In this document: positions 22,021-34,900 of the stretch, piece by piece
How the letters are laid out: each line of letters opens with the position of its first letter
How positions within the stretch are numbered: position 1 is the stretch's first letter
NCBI GenBank assembly: GCA_018881555.1
Contig: JACAXG010000052.1
Location: 2,542,001-2,606,000, forward strand
Reading direction: 5' to 3'
DNA length: 64,000 nt
Source: Amblyornis subalaris
Lineage: Eukaryota > Chordata > Aves > Passeriformes > Ptilonorhynchidae
The notes under the pieces: generated by a model
The model's database searches: none
What the model was told of the DNA's origin: nothing
What the model saw: only the letters and a program-made list of their open reading frames with translations
Made by a program: the position numbers and the translations under genes

Positions 22021-25000
22021 CCCATAGCCTCCGGCTAGTTTTATTTTTCTACACTTCAAGTACCAATCTCATTCTCAGTAGTACTGTTCACATGAAATAT
22101 GGAAAGGATCTGGCTTTAGTTTCTAGTTGTGGGGAAGCAAACCTGCAGGATTTGTAAAAGTACACAGAGTACAAGGATGGAAACCCTTCTCAGGGAGAAC
22201 AATCTTGCATTGTTCTTAACTGAAGATGAAATTTTGTTCTGTAGCAGTTCAGTTAGTACATATGCATGTTGAGAATAGTAATTTGATGAACTGTGTGCTG
22301 TGCACCTAGTTTGGGAGGGGGACGGCAGCATAGCAACATATAGGAATAAACTACGGAAGTAAAACCACAGTGAGGTAAGTGCCTCAAGGCATTAGGACAT
22401 TCATGATAATGTTTGTACACTGAACCCAAGAGTGCCTGGTAACTGGGTATCTCTAGGCTGTGTAGCTTGAAGTCTGCACTCAAGCAAGTGTTCTCCAGAC
22501 CATCTTCGGCCAAATAACCAGCAAGATTATCTAGAAGACTGAACTGCATGTGTGTTTGTGTCCATCTGTTTGTCTCTCCCTGTCTCTAATACAGATAACT
22601 TTACAGCTGCTCTGTGTAGTTGCGCTTGTGCAGCCATGAGGAGTGGGCCAGAGGCAGATCTGCAAGGATATTTGTTTGGGAGANGGGGCATTTCCTGGGA
22701 TTGGACAAATAGCTCTCCTATTTCTATATCTTGTTTTTCTGATTGGGAAAAAAGTTTTCAGAATAAAGACATTGTTCTCTCCGAGCTAAACACAACAGAG
22801 CTCTCAGTTTTTGCACTCAGCTTGGGGAGAACTAACTCNTGAGGAAAAAGTATCTGCTGTTTTCAGAGACAGGTAACTTCGACTGCTTTCTGCTGGCAGA
22901 GGGATTTTTTCAGAGTCTGAGAAGATGTATGTCCTTTTAGCTAGCAAACTGGCTGGTAAGTGAAGAGTACTACTTGCCAGGAATAGAGCTGAAATAAGTC
23001 AGTCTGGTAAGAAGGGCTAATGTAGGAAACTCTGGTATTTGCATCTTTTATGCATGGAAAATGTGGCCAGAAAGTTGTTTGCTGTGGTGGTTTTTTTCCT
23101 CTCCTACAAAAGAAAGTGTTTATTTCTCTGTTCAAAAGAGGAGTGTTTATTTAAGGTGCCTAAAAGTTGCATTTTTTTCACTTTTCTCTAAAAAAAGCTT
23201 TAGATTTTACTGAAAATAGACCTGACTTGAAATCACAAATCTAGCTAATCTTAAGTGGTTTGATTGTGCCCTCTTCAACATGACTCTCCTTTGCTTAGTA
23301 TCACTACAAGGAAGCTGAACAATTTGTAACGTACAAAAGAATCTTAGCAGTTTGATCCAAGAATTTGATATTACTGGTGTGATGCAGAGNGTCTGCATTT
23401 GGACACTTAATCTAAACCTGAAACCACAGAAATATAAGTGTGAATAGCCTTTTCTGTGTTGAGGTGAATAACCCCAGGCACTGTTAATAGGGATTATCCA
23501 CTCAGTCTTTGTAGTCATATATGGGTGTTGACAGGCATGTGCAGGCTGTAACATGTCAAGATTTAGGCCAGGCTACTCCATCCTTTAGAAGAACTGTAAT
23601 TGATTCTGTATTTCTGTGCTTCGTCTTTTACTGTCAGTGTTAGCTATTGAATGCATTTAACATACACTTTTCCTTCCTCAGTCTTTCTAGTGACTTGCAG
23701 AAACAAAGTTTAACTCTTTTCCAAAAAGACACATGAAATGTTTAGCTATATCCTTCCTCCAGACATCTAGTGTGGAAGGGATAGAGTTTATATGCTTAAA
23801 GTTTAACAGGTTAGCTCACTCTGTCTGAAAGCGTGTTAAACTCTGCAGTGACAGTAAAAAGCTGGGCAGTGAAGCAAAGATGACAGTGTGCCTTGAGCAG
23901 CTGATGGGTTGTGTGCTGACTGGCTTGCAAGCCAGTGGATGGATTGGCACTTGGTGTGTTTGGTTTTATTTTAATGTTGACCTTAATTGCGGACCAAAGG
24001 AAGGAGCTGGCAGTGCTACTTTACCAAAGTGTTCTGTTGGCATTTCCTCTGAATTGAGAAGGTTTCCAGTTCTTTAATATTTTCTTCAGAACTCTCGCTC
24101 AGCAGCCACTTTTTTAACAAGAGATTTGGGAATTATTGTTTGTAGTCTTACCACTAAAAAGCAGCCACAATAACACCATGCAAAACCTGGCTTGCTTGAA
24201 CACCCATCACCTCCANGCTGCATCTTGGCGCTCCTTGCTTCAGCTGAGGCCAAACCTGGCCTGTGGACTGAGTGCCCGTTTGTCCCATGCAGTTTGTGCT
24301 CCCGAATGTTGTCTTCCAGTTTAGTGTTGCGTGCTGGGAGAGCACTGCCAACCAAATCAGAGAAAGCAGGGGTGAGTGGGAGAGTTCCTTCAAAGTGCAC
24401 ACTTGATTCTAATTAAAATGCTGCTGTAGGCAGACTCCCAATGCCGGTCAGTACCGCACTGCTGCTTCTCCTGGAGGATACGAGATTAGTCCTGTGTGGA
24501 GCTGCTGGGCTGCCTGCACTACCTTCTCCAGCACTCAGTAAAGGGTGGGTTTTTTTTCCCCAGTGCTACAAAAGAACATTTGTCTTCGCNTTTAGTAATT
24601 AATCTGCTAAAGTTGATGCTCCAGAAGAAATTGTTGTTATTAGATATGTGCTTGAATATTGCCCACGAGGTGTCACTGTTGGTTTTGTACATGCAGCTCA
24701 TGTGTGTGGCTGTTTGGTGGTTGCTGTGGCTCTTGTTTTAGAGAGGAGAATTAACTTAGTCTCCTGCCTGATGAAGGATGATGCTCTATTTCCATGCTGT
24801 TTGTAATACATACAATGTGACATTTGTGGACAAAGACTTTATTGGAATGACAGGACTTACTAAATTACATATAGGGCCTTCTCAGAAAGGATGTCTTAGT
24901 TGCAGTGTTTTGTCTCTGCTGGTGTGTGAGATAATTATGGAAGCACTTCTACACCCTACAACAGGCATATTGTCCCCAGCAATCTGATCCCAGGTGTCTN

Positions 25001-26681
25001 CTTTTGTACTGTTCTGACTGAGCAGAATTTGTGTTTCTTGCAAGCAGCATGGAGTTGATCTTGTCTAACTGCAGTCTGATTCCACACTTACTCTTTTTTT
25101 GGTTTGTTTTTTTTTTAAATAAGGCTTCCTTGCAATGAGCTTTCCCATGCCCACTAAGTCTCAAATAATCATTCTTCTTCCCTGGTTTTCTTCTAATTAA
25201 TCTTACTGGCTTTTGGTGGTGAGAAGGAAAATGGAGGATTTGCTCCTTATTTTCCCAGACCTGCAGAGAAAACATGATTTCCTGCTTCCATTTTCCAGTT
25301 AACACGTTTGCCCTCCAACAGCAGTGCTTTCAGAGTGAGCACTGTGCTCACTCTGAAACGTAAGGACATGTTCAGATAACATTCTGTTCCAACCACCCAG
25401 ACACAGCTGTTCCCAAATACGTCTGGACAGCAAGCACAAGTCACGTTTACCTCCCAACCAGAGCCTGATGTTCAAACCATACTCAGGTAATTATGGCATC
25501 AGCAATTCCCTGGGGACCTCTGGTCATAAGCAAAGAGACCACAGCTCTTCTACTATGCGTTTGCGTTTCTAAAAGCACCAAATTATAGATGGGCCTAATG
25601 GGTTGAAGGTGCTTAAAGCAGGGCCAGTGCACTTCATGTGCAATATACCATCATTTGAAAAGCTATCACGTTGTGGAAACATCATTCAAGTGCTGATTTA
25701 AATAATACTAACATCTGAAACGAAGGCATGTTCTGACATTTATAGGTTTAATGTCTATTTCTGCACTCTACCAAAATAGATGGGCTGTGGGTGGTTCTAT
25801 GATTATTGCTGTGCATTAGCACGACAAAAATTGTGTAGGCAGCTGCTATTATGCCTGAGTAAATATAGATGAGGGAGAATCTATAGAGTAATTTTTTGAT
25901 GTCACATGTTTATTTAAGATATAATTAGGAACAATGTTAAATTCAGTGCTTAAGGCTTTGGAGAGAGTATCTTAAAAATTCAGTGGCCAGTATGCCTCCA
26001 TACCACATAGCCTGAGGTCCTGGTAGCAGGGATGGGGTTACGCAGTCCTGGGAGTAGTGATTCCCTGCAGCCCTTTGCCTGCTGAGCAGTCACAGCATTG
26101 TCTAGCCATCATCCTAACCAAAATTTGTCATCTTTGTGTCCTCTTCCCTTGCAGTGTTCCCGAAAACTTCAGAGGGCTTTGATGGGCTGAAATGGGTATT
26201 TTTTCACTGACTCTTGGTATTGCATGTTGTGGAAGGGGGAGAGGTAGCAGTTCTTTCAGAAGAAGATAATTTTATCACTCTTTGCCCTAGACGAGTAAAA
26301 GCTATGTGGTCCTTCCTACTCTAAATGGGAAGGGAAATGAGGTATACCAAGCCANTAAACTGCTCACAGTGGCATTGCTGCTTTTAGTACTTTATATCCT
26401 CTGCAGGAAGACGGGATCCTGCTGTATATCTTTTTTTCCCTACAGGCCAGCTGTAGTCCTGTTTGCATTGTTCACAAGGGGTGAGACCACTGATCGTTTC
26501 TTTGGCTTGTGGGTGATGTTCTTACCAACCTCAGCCTGCTGGAGAAATGTAGGATCAAAGCTCTTGTGTTTTTCTAAGAAATGTATTTCCATCAGCCCAA
26601 TGGGCAGTAGAACTGTGAATCTTTCGTGAAAAGGCGGAGAGCCTTGTCTGGAAGTTCCTTGGAGTTAGTTTGCATGCTCCT
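22021..26681. other. Intergenic sequence downstream of TBC1D1
   Basis: No gene recognised. Small open frames on both strands are short, overlap each other and resemble no family I know. The stretch contains one notable inverted repeat at 25328-25358 and T-rich tracts around 25087-25120. Ambiguous bases occur about every 400-600 bases. Confidence 0.7.
25328..25358. repeat. Perfect inverted repeat, 15-bp arms, 1-bp spacer
   Basis: TTTCAGAGTGAGCAC at 25328-25342 is followed by a single T and then the exact reverse complement GTGCTCACTCTGAAA at 25344-25358. The arms are perfect and the spacer is one base, so the DNA could extrude a cruciform. It is too short for a microRNA precursor. Confidence 0.97.
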
Positions 26682-27759
26682 TGTTTTGGTTTTGCAGGGC
26701 CTGGTTTTTGGTAGCAGGGGGGCCACAGAGGTGGCTTCTGTGAGAAGCTGCTAGAAGCTTCCACCATGTCCGGCAGAGCCAATCCCTGATGGCTCTGCCG
26801 ATGGACATGCTGCTGGCCAAGACTGGGTTAATTAGAGATGATGGTAACACCTCTGTGATAACAGATTGAAGAAGAAATCACAACAAAGTTGGGACAGCAG
26901 TTGTAATGATTCCAACTAGAGAAGACTAGGAGTGAGAACATGGGAGAGAAACAACAATGGAGGCANCAAGGTCAGTGCAGNAGGAGGGGGAGGAGGTGCT
27001 CCAGGCGCCAGAGCCGAGATGTCCCTGCAGCCCGTGGTGAGGCCCATGGTGAGGCAGCTGTCCCCCTGCAGCCCATGGGGGCCCACGGGGGATGCAGAGA
27101 TCCACTCACAGCCCGTGGGGGAGGTGCTCATGCCGGAGTGGGTGGATACCCGGATGCTGTGGTCCGGCAGGAGTTCCAGTGGAGAGAGAGGCCTTGGTTC
27201 CAGGCTGGAGCAGCCATCCTTGGAGGACTGCACCCCGTGGCAGAGTGACCCANGCCGCAGCAGGTTTGGGAGGACTGTCTGCCCGTGGGATGGACTCACG
27301 CTGCAGCAGTTTTGGGAGTGCTGCTGCTCATAAGCTTGGAGCCACGCTGGGGAAGTTCGTGGAGAACTGTCTCCCGTGGGAGGGACCCCACAGTGCCGCA
27401 GGGAAACGACTCCTCTCCCTGAGCAGCGGAAAGAAGATCTTGGGTGATGAACTGACCAAAACCCCCACCCCGTCTCCCTGCACTGTCGGTGGGAAGGAGG
27501 GAGGGGTTGGGGGAAGACAAGGGTGTTCTTAAGGGCTTCTTTTACTTCTCATTCTCCTACTCTGATCTTGTTAGTAATAAATTCACTTTGTATCATTAAG
27601 CTGAGCCTGTTTTGCCCTTGAAGTCTTTTCTCCTGGTCCTTATCTCAACTCACGAGGCCTTTGTTAAATTTTCTCTCCTCTGTCCAGTTGCAGAGCACAG
27701 GAGGGTGAGTGAGCGGGCTTTTCGTGGGTGCCCGGCATTTGACCAGTCAAACCACGACA
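26682..27759 (+). mobile_element. Solo LTR of an avian endogenous retrovirus
   Basis: The element runs from TGTTTTGGTTTTGCAGGGCC to a terminal ACCACGACA, so it has TG...CA ends. The flanking five bases are CTCCT and CTTCT, consistent with a 5-bp target-site duplication carrying one mutation, as expected for ERVL-type elements. Inside are a GC-rich block (about 26980-27440) with several degenerate repeats around CTGCAGCCCGTGG and CTCCCGTGGGAGGGACC, and an AATAAA at 27576-27581. The text resembles an LTR type I know to be common in bird genomes. No second LTR and no gag or pol sequence was seen, so it is a solo LTR left by recombination. It lies in the same orientation as TBC1D1. Open frames inside it are not genes. 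Family assignment (ERVL versus ERVK) is uncertain. Confidence 0.85.
27576..27581 (+). terminator. LTR polyadenylation signal
   Basis: AATAAA inside the solo LTR, followed about 20 bases later by TGAGCCTGTTTTGCCC, the T/G-rich region typical of this LTR type. It marks the R region and gives the + orientation. It could still act as a transcription end for read-through RNA. Confidence 0.7.
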
Positions 27760-30700
27760 CTTCTGCAGAAATTATGCACAAGCAATGTCAGAGGATGCTT
27801 CATATTCCTGCCACAGCTGGCCACTCATTAAAAGATCCACGGTTTGGATGTCTGTAACACCCCTTGTACCTGAAGGTGTTGGGGTTTTTTATTTTTAACT
27901 GTCTCTCGGTGGAAGAAAGCATGATGCAGTTAAACAGCCCTGGAGGAAACTTCAGTTGAGGGGGCTGCAGATTTGTAAAGTGGTTGTGTGTGGGAGGGCA
28001 GGAAGAAATGGAATTAAGGTAGGAAATCATAAAATAGAAGTGAAAAACCTTTCTGCTCTTACAGCAGCTTATTTATACCAAAGCACATGATGCCATGTCA
28101 GTTTTTGAGGATTTCTGGCTTCTTGATATTTGTCCTACTTAGCCCTTAGAAAAAGTATGTATTTTTCCTAGCACCACCTGAAAAGATCATAGCTTCCTAG
28201 AGAGCCAAAGCACTAAAATGATACAAAGCTGCTAAATGGAGAACCCTGCATCTAGAAAACTCTATTTATTTGTGATGTAATCCTGCCTAGAGAGATGCTA
28301 CAACATAAATCTGGTAAGATGGCAAAAGATGTGCACTGTCCCAAAAATTTACCATAAAATCAAAGAGGGAAGGACAAGACTGAGCTGGTAAGAAGAGCAG
28401 CATTGGCCCAGGGCAATTATGATCAGTTTAGGCAGACGTACAAAACTATATTGTAAATGCCTGTTTTAGAGGTCAGAAGATACGATTCAGCCTCCATCAA
28501 GCTTTTTGGGTCAACACTGACTTTGTAGAGACATCTCCAAAGAGTAAATCTTATTCATCTAATTTTGATANCCACCTTTTTCTGGCTGTGGTGGGTCCTA
28601 AAACATTTGCTCACTCCTTCCTTCTCTACCATCCCNTGCAAATACCAGCAAGAAAAGTACAGGTGTAATACCTCTTTTCANGCCCTCTATATGATAACCT
28701 AATGGTTAGCACAAATGTTAAGGAAATGAAAAGCCTGATTTCTGGGCAAAAATACATGTTGGAAAAAAAACNCCAGTGGAAACATGTAACCTGGATAACC
28801 TCCACAGCCTCTTTGTTTATTCTTATATGTAAGAGATTCAAATAATGAGCATGACTGAACCCTCCAAGGATCTCAATTACTGACTCTCCCCCCCATTTAT
28901 GGCATGCTTTGAGGGAAATTATAATGAACATGCTATTAAACAAAACATGAACCCTCAGGCTATCTGGGCTATGGCAGATCCTCTGCTCCTTTGAGTGTGC
29001 ATAAGTCTCTCTTCCTGCTCCCTCCCCCATGTGAGCCACAATCCTCATAGGACTTGCCAGCCCTTCCTTGCTCCTGGACCCCAAAGTAGGGATATCTAGT
29101 CACCATGTTGGGGAGGGCAGGGAAAGGAGAAGAGGGAAGTGTGATGCTGTCGCTGTCTCTCCACATGTGCCGAGCCTCCTGTTCTCTGACCACAGTGTCA
29201 TCTGAGCTAGTAGTTTCAGGGGGCTTTATTATTATTTTTATTTTCTTCTTTTTCTTTCCCCTCATCCTAGGGGAGTCTGAGCCTGAAGAGAGTCTCAACA
29301 AAAACCTCTGAACACAGAAATAAACTGTAGTCNGTCCTGTGTGCAACGGGAAAATGAATAGCAATAAAACTTTGCCTGGAGCTGCAGGGAAAGGTGAAGG
29401 AGGATTTGCTGCTGCAGATGCCTTAAGTAGATAGAGCATGCTGGAGTTTAGGGCCTGGTTCCATATATCTGTCATAAAATAAATGTGTGCTCTACCACCA
29501 TCTGTAGTGTGTGCACAGCAGCAAACCCCTTCAAACACAGCTAAAAGTGTAATGGCCCAGAGGCAGAGAAGGAAAAGGAGAAACAGAAGGGAAGGAGGGA
29601 ACATACTGCAGGAGAGGACGAGGACTGGGAGTGCAATAGGCATGTGAGGAGGAACCCATGCCACCTTTCTTTGCATGCTGGAGGTGCCTGTTGCCGTGAG
29701 GTCTGGAGTCACAAATTGGGTTGGGATATCTCTCTTGGTCTCTGCCAGCAACTCTCTCCAAGCTGTAGGCATTTCAAGATATAATGTTTACTGCCCTTTC
29801 ACAATAATAATGTAGGGAGGAGAAAGCACCTACCAACAAAATCCTTGGTAGCCCTGAAACATGCTGATGGCACCTGCAATCACTGCTCCCCACAACAGGG
29901 TTCCTTTTCCCATGGGAAACAAGTCACATGTTAGGTTTTGCCACAAACCCAAAGNCACTTTAGCACTGAAGTGGGTAAAACGTTTTTTCCTTCCCAAAGA
30001 GCAAGTTCAGCACCACTTAAAACTTCTGAAGCTGTGAAAAGAAAGATGTGAGATTTTGAGTGAAGATCCAGTGCACAAAATCCCTGCATCTCTTTGGCTT
30101 GGCCTTTGACCTGCAGGTGAGGAGGAACTCTTGTTTTTGGAACAATCCAAATGCCAAGTCAGGCAGCTAGAGTACACAACCTTCTTGTCATTACCTTTTT
30201 TGTAACCCTCCAATATAACAGCATCCATATGGTCTGAATGTTGCTCTTTTTTTCGTCTTTAATGTCAAAGTATACATTGCTGTATGCATGTAAATGAGAA
30301 ATATAATTTCAGTATGGAGGGCTCAAGGATGTGTAGCATATTTGATTTTGCAGGGCCAATAAAAGTTATGTACTGAGAGTGGCTTCCTTTAGTCATCCTT
30401 TTACAGAAGCTTTTATTACTTCCTTTACCTTCACATGAAAAGCCGCACATAGTCATGGCTATTATACCATGTAGGATTAACTTAAAGTACAGCACTGAGC
30501 TTGCAAAGGTTCAGGGTGTTGAGCTTTCTGCAAAGTCTGCTACCTAAGTATTTAAGCACTCTTCTCATTTACATAATCTAATTGTCACACTCATTGAAAG
30601 TTATTCTCTCTTCCAAATCCTACATCTGATCTCCACTANGTAAATGTTGGAGCAATTAGATAGAAATGCACTGGATGTAGAGTGGAGGAAAAAGAAGATC

Positions 30701-31930
30701 ATCAGTTCCTCAGCAGGGTTCACAGCCCTTTAACCACAGCGCAGAGCTGATGTGATCACCAATCCTATCCTCCTTATTCAATTTTGCCCCTAATAGCCAT
30801 GGGAATAAAGAAATGTCAGTAAAAGTAACTGTTTCACTCAGTTCTTTCCTGACCACAGCCAGCACTAAAAGCTTTGTTATTTTCTCTATTCTCTGCATGC
30901 TGGAGGGAAAGATGGGAGAAAGCCAGGTAGCTCACAGAGGGCAAGGTTCACCACAGCTGTGGCAGGGAGGGAGAGAGGAGCAGGGCATCGGGCTGAGATA
31001 GTGATGACCCAGACAACTGAGAAGTGATTTAAACTTCAGAGAAAACAAGACCATGTTGATGTGCCCTCCCTGTCTGGATCCTACCCTTGGTCCTTATGCT
31101 GCAGCCCAGAAACCTGAAGCGAAGGGGCAGGTGCAGGTAGTGGTGGAGCATTAGCAGAGGGAGCTACAGAGAGGAGTGTTGGCAGCAACGGCAAAGTGGA
31201 CTCCTTAGGAGTTGAGGAACAGTCTTCAACTTTTCTCTGCTCTTTCACCAGCTCTTTGCAGCCCTCTGATGATGGCTGAGATAAGGCTGTGAAGCAGGAG
31301 TGTGGCCCTAAGCAAAAGGAGCATAGGGACTATGAGGGCTGAGGGAGAAGACCTGGGGAGGACACTCATCATCCATATGGGAAATAGGCAGGAGGCAGCT
31401 GGGAGCATTAAGCTTTGAGAAAGGAGAGCAACCTTTCTTTAAGAAAANGGATGAGGGAGGCAAAAAATGGAATTGAGGAAGTGTACATGTGAGTTGTGGA
31501 GGAGTTATCAAACAGGACATCAGTGTTTCCCAGATTAAGGCTGATAGCCATCAGTAGTCTCACGCAATGGAGTACTTGAGGATGGTGATAAAAACATCTG
31601 CTTTTTTTGCAAAACCCTTGACTGTGAGAGAACTCGGTAGGAAGTTGTTCCTCATTTTGTTTCTATCACCCAAGTAGAAAAATAGCACCAAAAATCCCCA
31701 GAATTTTATTCATTTCTCTAACAAATAGAGTTACAGGTACTTTCTGTTAGGTTTTGGGAGACTGAAAAGACTAATGCGNCTGAAACCCAGGCTTTGTGTA
31801 AATTTGCACAATATACACAGTGATAAAATTTTATGGAACTTTTTGGTTAATCTATGAAGATTAAATTAACCACAGTGCCGTTGGCTGTAGTGCCTAATTG
31901 TTATCATCTTGATTTCCAGATAAATTCTTC

Positions 31931-31980
31931 CCAGGGACTCCCACTGAATGGAGTTACCCACACCAGCTGGGGTTTGTGCT
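31931..31980. repeat. Fragment of an ancient amniote interspersed repeat
   Basis: The words GACTCCCACTGAATGGAGTT and CACACCAGCTGGGG closely follow the pattern (xxCCxxTGACTTCAATGGAGTTAC ... ACACCAGCTGAGG) of an old repeat that is common in turtle and bird genomes. I recognise it by pattern and cannot name the family. Confidence 0.4.
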
Positions 31981-34900
31981 GCTTAGTCATGAGCTGTCAC
32001 CTCAATAGTGCCACTGAGGTTTTCCTTAGAAACATGACTGGGAGCTAATGTTAATGAGGATCATTTTAGAGTACTAAACCATGACTCAACTTTTTTAAAT
32101 CCAAAGGAGATTGGGTGTATGTGAAGAATGATTGCTACTAGGAGCAGCATTGAAAGGGAAGTACTGTACTAAATATATATTTAAATGCTTCATAAAACGC
32201 TTAATAGAATATATACTTATTATAGTATATAGTGGAAGAGGATAGTCTCACCTGGGATAGTTGGGAAGGACTAGAAATCTTGGCTGTGTCTTGAATGTCC
32301 TTCCAACCACTGCAAAGAGAAATTCTCATCTTAAAGGAGGTGGGTTAGAGGACAGTTATTGTCCACATATACCCCANGCTGTTTAGGCACTTATTTGAGT
32401 GTTTCTATGCACTCTCTGCAGGAGGGGAAGCGTGGGAGACCTCCAGAGGATAATCCAGGCTTTATGTTATCTTTCAAGTAGTTTAGTCTAAGACTAGAAT
32501 TACTCCCTGGAGGGACCTTTCTTGTTTCACTGACTTTTGAAGAAGTGTTAAATTAATTGGGTGTGCCTAACTTAGTTGGGTAAATCTAGGCCTAAATGAC
32601 GGGATTTCCNTTTGTTGCATGTTGTGTTGTGGCTGCTGAACTGTTTCTGGTTGTACAAGTCCCTCTCAGAACCTGGTTGTTGTGATGCCTCTGTGTCAGA
32701 AGCCTTCTGGAGCTCTTTGCTCTCCTCAGTTCTGCTTGCTGATGGTGGGTTTTAGTTCTGAGTGGTTTTACCCTCAGGAGAAAGAAACAGATCTCACCAA
32801 AATTCTTAGATTTCCAAATGAAAGCACGTGAATACAAGAAGTATTAGCAAATCCAGCTCACCAGGGTTAAGTCTCTGCTGCTGTCACAGAATTTCTCTGA
32901 ATAGCAGCACTTACCTGTGCTGTTGAACATAGCTGGAAACAACAGGGTAAATATTGCATAAGGGTGAATGCCAATGTCACACAGGCATTTTTAAAGGTAT
33001 CTGCTGTATTAGTATGGGTTATTTAGACAAGAAGCTTTTCCTCTGGAGCCTGAAAATAGCCTAACAAAATTTTAAATATTTTTAGGGNTTTTTTTTGTAC
33101 ATGTGTGCGTAACTTCAATCATTTTTCTGTATTTCAGGGCTAGAATGTAATCATAAAAGTTAACACAGCTCTTCAGATTGTTCTTCTTTCTGTAAGCATG
33201 GCTTCATAATGGAGATTTAGTGGGCTGTAAACAGGATGTCGTATGGTGCTCTCTGTCAAAAATTAATGATGGCAATGAAGATTAAATTATTCTTCCGTGA
33301 AAATACAGCACATACGCAGAGAGATGTTTGCAAGCAGGCTTAAAATAGTCCATTCCCTGAGGACAGCCTGGGAGTTTACGGGCTGCTCCCTGTTCNTGGT
33401 GAGAGTCTGGGTCTGCCACAAAGAGGAGCTGTGTTTAATTCCTGCAAAACCCTGGGACACAAAGGGAGGCTTTTGTTTCTCTGCCTTCCAGGTGGAAGCT
33501 GTTGTCTGTGGTGCCTGGATAATCTGATACTCAGCTACCTGCGGTGTGTTCCCAGCGCTCCAATTTGCACTGCTGGCCTCCATTCGCTGCCCTTCCTTGT
33601 CAGAGCTCAGAGCGTTTCAGTCTGTGAGGATTCATTGTGAATCTGGCTGTGCATGTCGAGGCGGGTGGAGGGAGGGGGAGAAGGGATTTTCCACAAATGG
33701 AAACCAAAAACCTGCAGCATATCTGTATGGAAAAGGCTTCCACTCCATCATCTGCTCCTGATTTTTTTGTCCTAGATGCAGCACGAACATGTCAGTGGGA
33801 GAAGAAAATATTACATTTCCTGAGACAGGTTTGTCCTGATGCTGGCTAGTATGGATAGCCTGATGTGCCAAGCAAAGCTGTTTCCTGTGAGGCACGGTTT
33901 TCTGTAAATGCAGCTCTCAGGAAGCCTGTGGGGCTGCTTTCTATTTCATTTTTTGGCAGTAGATGGCTGTCTGCCTCTGCAGAGCCTCAGACCAGGCCAG
34001 AGTATTCCCCAAGCTGCCTGCTTCTACACTCCCCAAACCTGTTTTCCATATTACCACTCAGTAAAGATGTAAATATTAAGCAGAAGATTTCATGCCTTCC
34101 ACAAGGGCACAGCTTTCTCAGTGAATTCATNCCTGGTACTGGGCAGAAAATTAGGAAACTACATCTTGGAGGGAAGACGTCATCGTGACCTTTCATTCCC
34201 TTGTGAGAGAACTACTACCAATATTTCAGCTCAATGATCTTTGTCTTCTCACAGCTTCAGCAGTTACTGGTTAGGATCCTGAAAAGCGTCACGTTTGGGG
34301 ATTTTTACATTTTTGAATGTCTTCTTTTTTTCTTAGTCTCGTGAGCTGCCTTGATTTTTTTTTTTCATTCCTCCCATCTTATCCTGTGTGTCTTCTCATG
34401 TGAATCCCGTTGTGAGTAGATCTTTACAGCTGTATAATCCTTTGAGCCACCCAGTCCTGGGAAAACACATCTTTCCCCCTTGTTTTTGAAGCCTGTTGTC
34501 TAAGAAGACAATGCATTCATGTATGCTTAGAATATATGAGCTGATAGAAGTGAAAGGGTGGAAAATTAAGGTGATTATGGTACTGTCTGCATCCCCTGGC
34601 ACAAGGAACACAGTCCTTTGTGGTGGGAAGCAGCTCATTTCAAACAGGTACCCTTGACATACATGGATGTGTAAACTGAGTCACACCTGACATTTTAACT
34701 CTCCTTTGAAGCTCCTTCACAATAGCAAAGCAAAAATGTATCTGATATGTAAAAATCGACTATATTCCTGTCTCTTTGCAAAGGTCTCTGCTCCTTCAAT
34801 TGCTTGTGTATTTCATTACTACCCTGACAGAGTTGGTCTCTCAGTGAGTAGTGAATATTGTTGCTGTTGCTCAGGAATTAGCTGAATAACATAAATTACT

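Noticed and set aside
26932..27532. Overlapping open frames on both strands of 100-150 codons
   Set aside because: They lie inside the GC-rich part of the solo LTR; open frames there come from base composition and internal repeats, not from genes.
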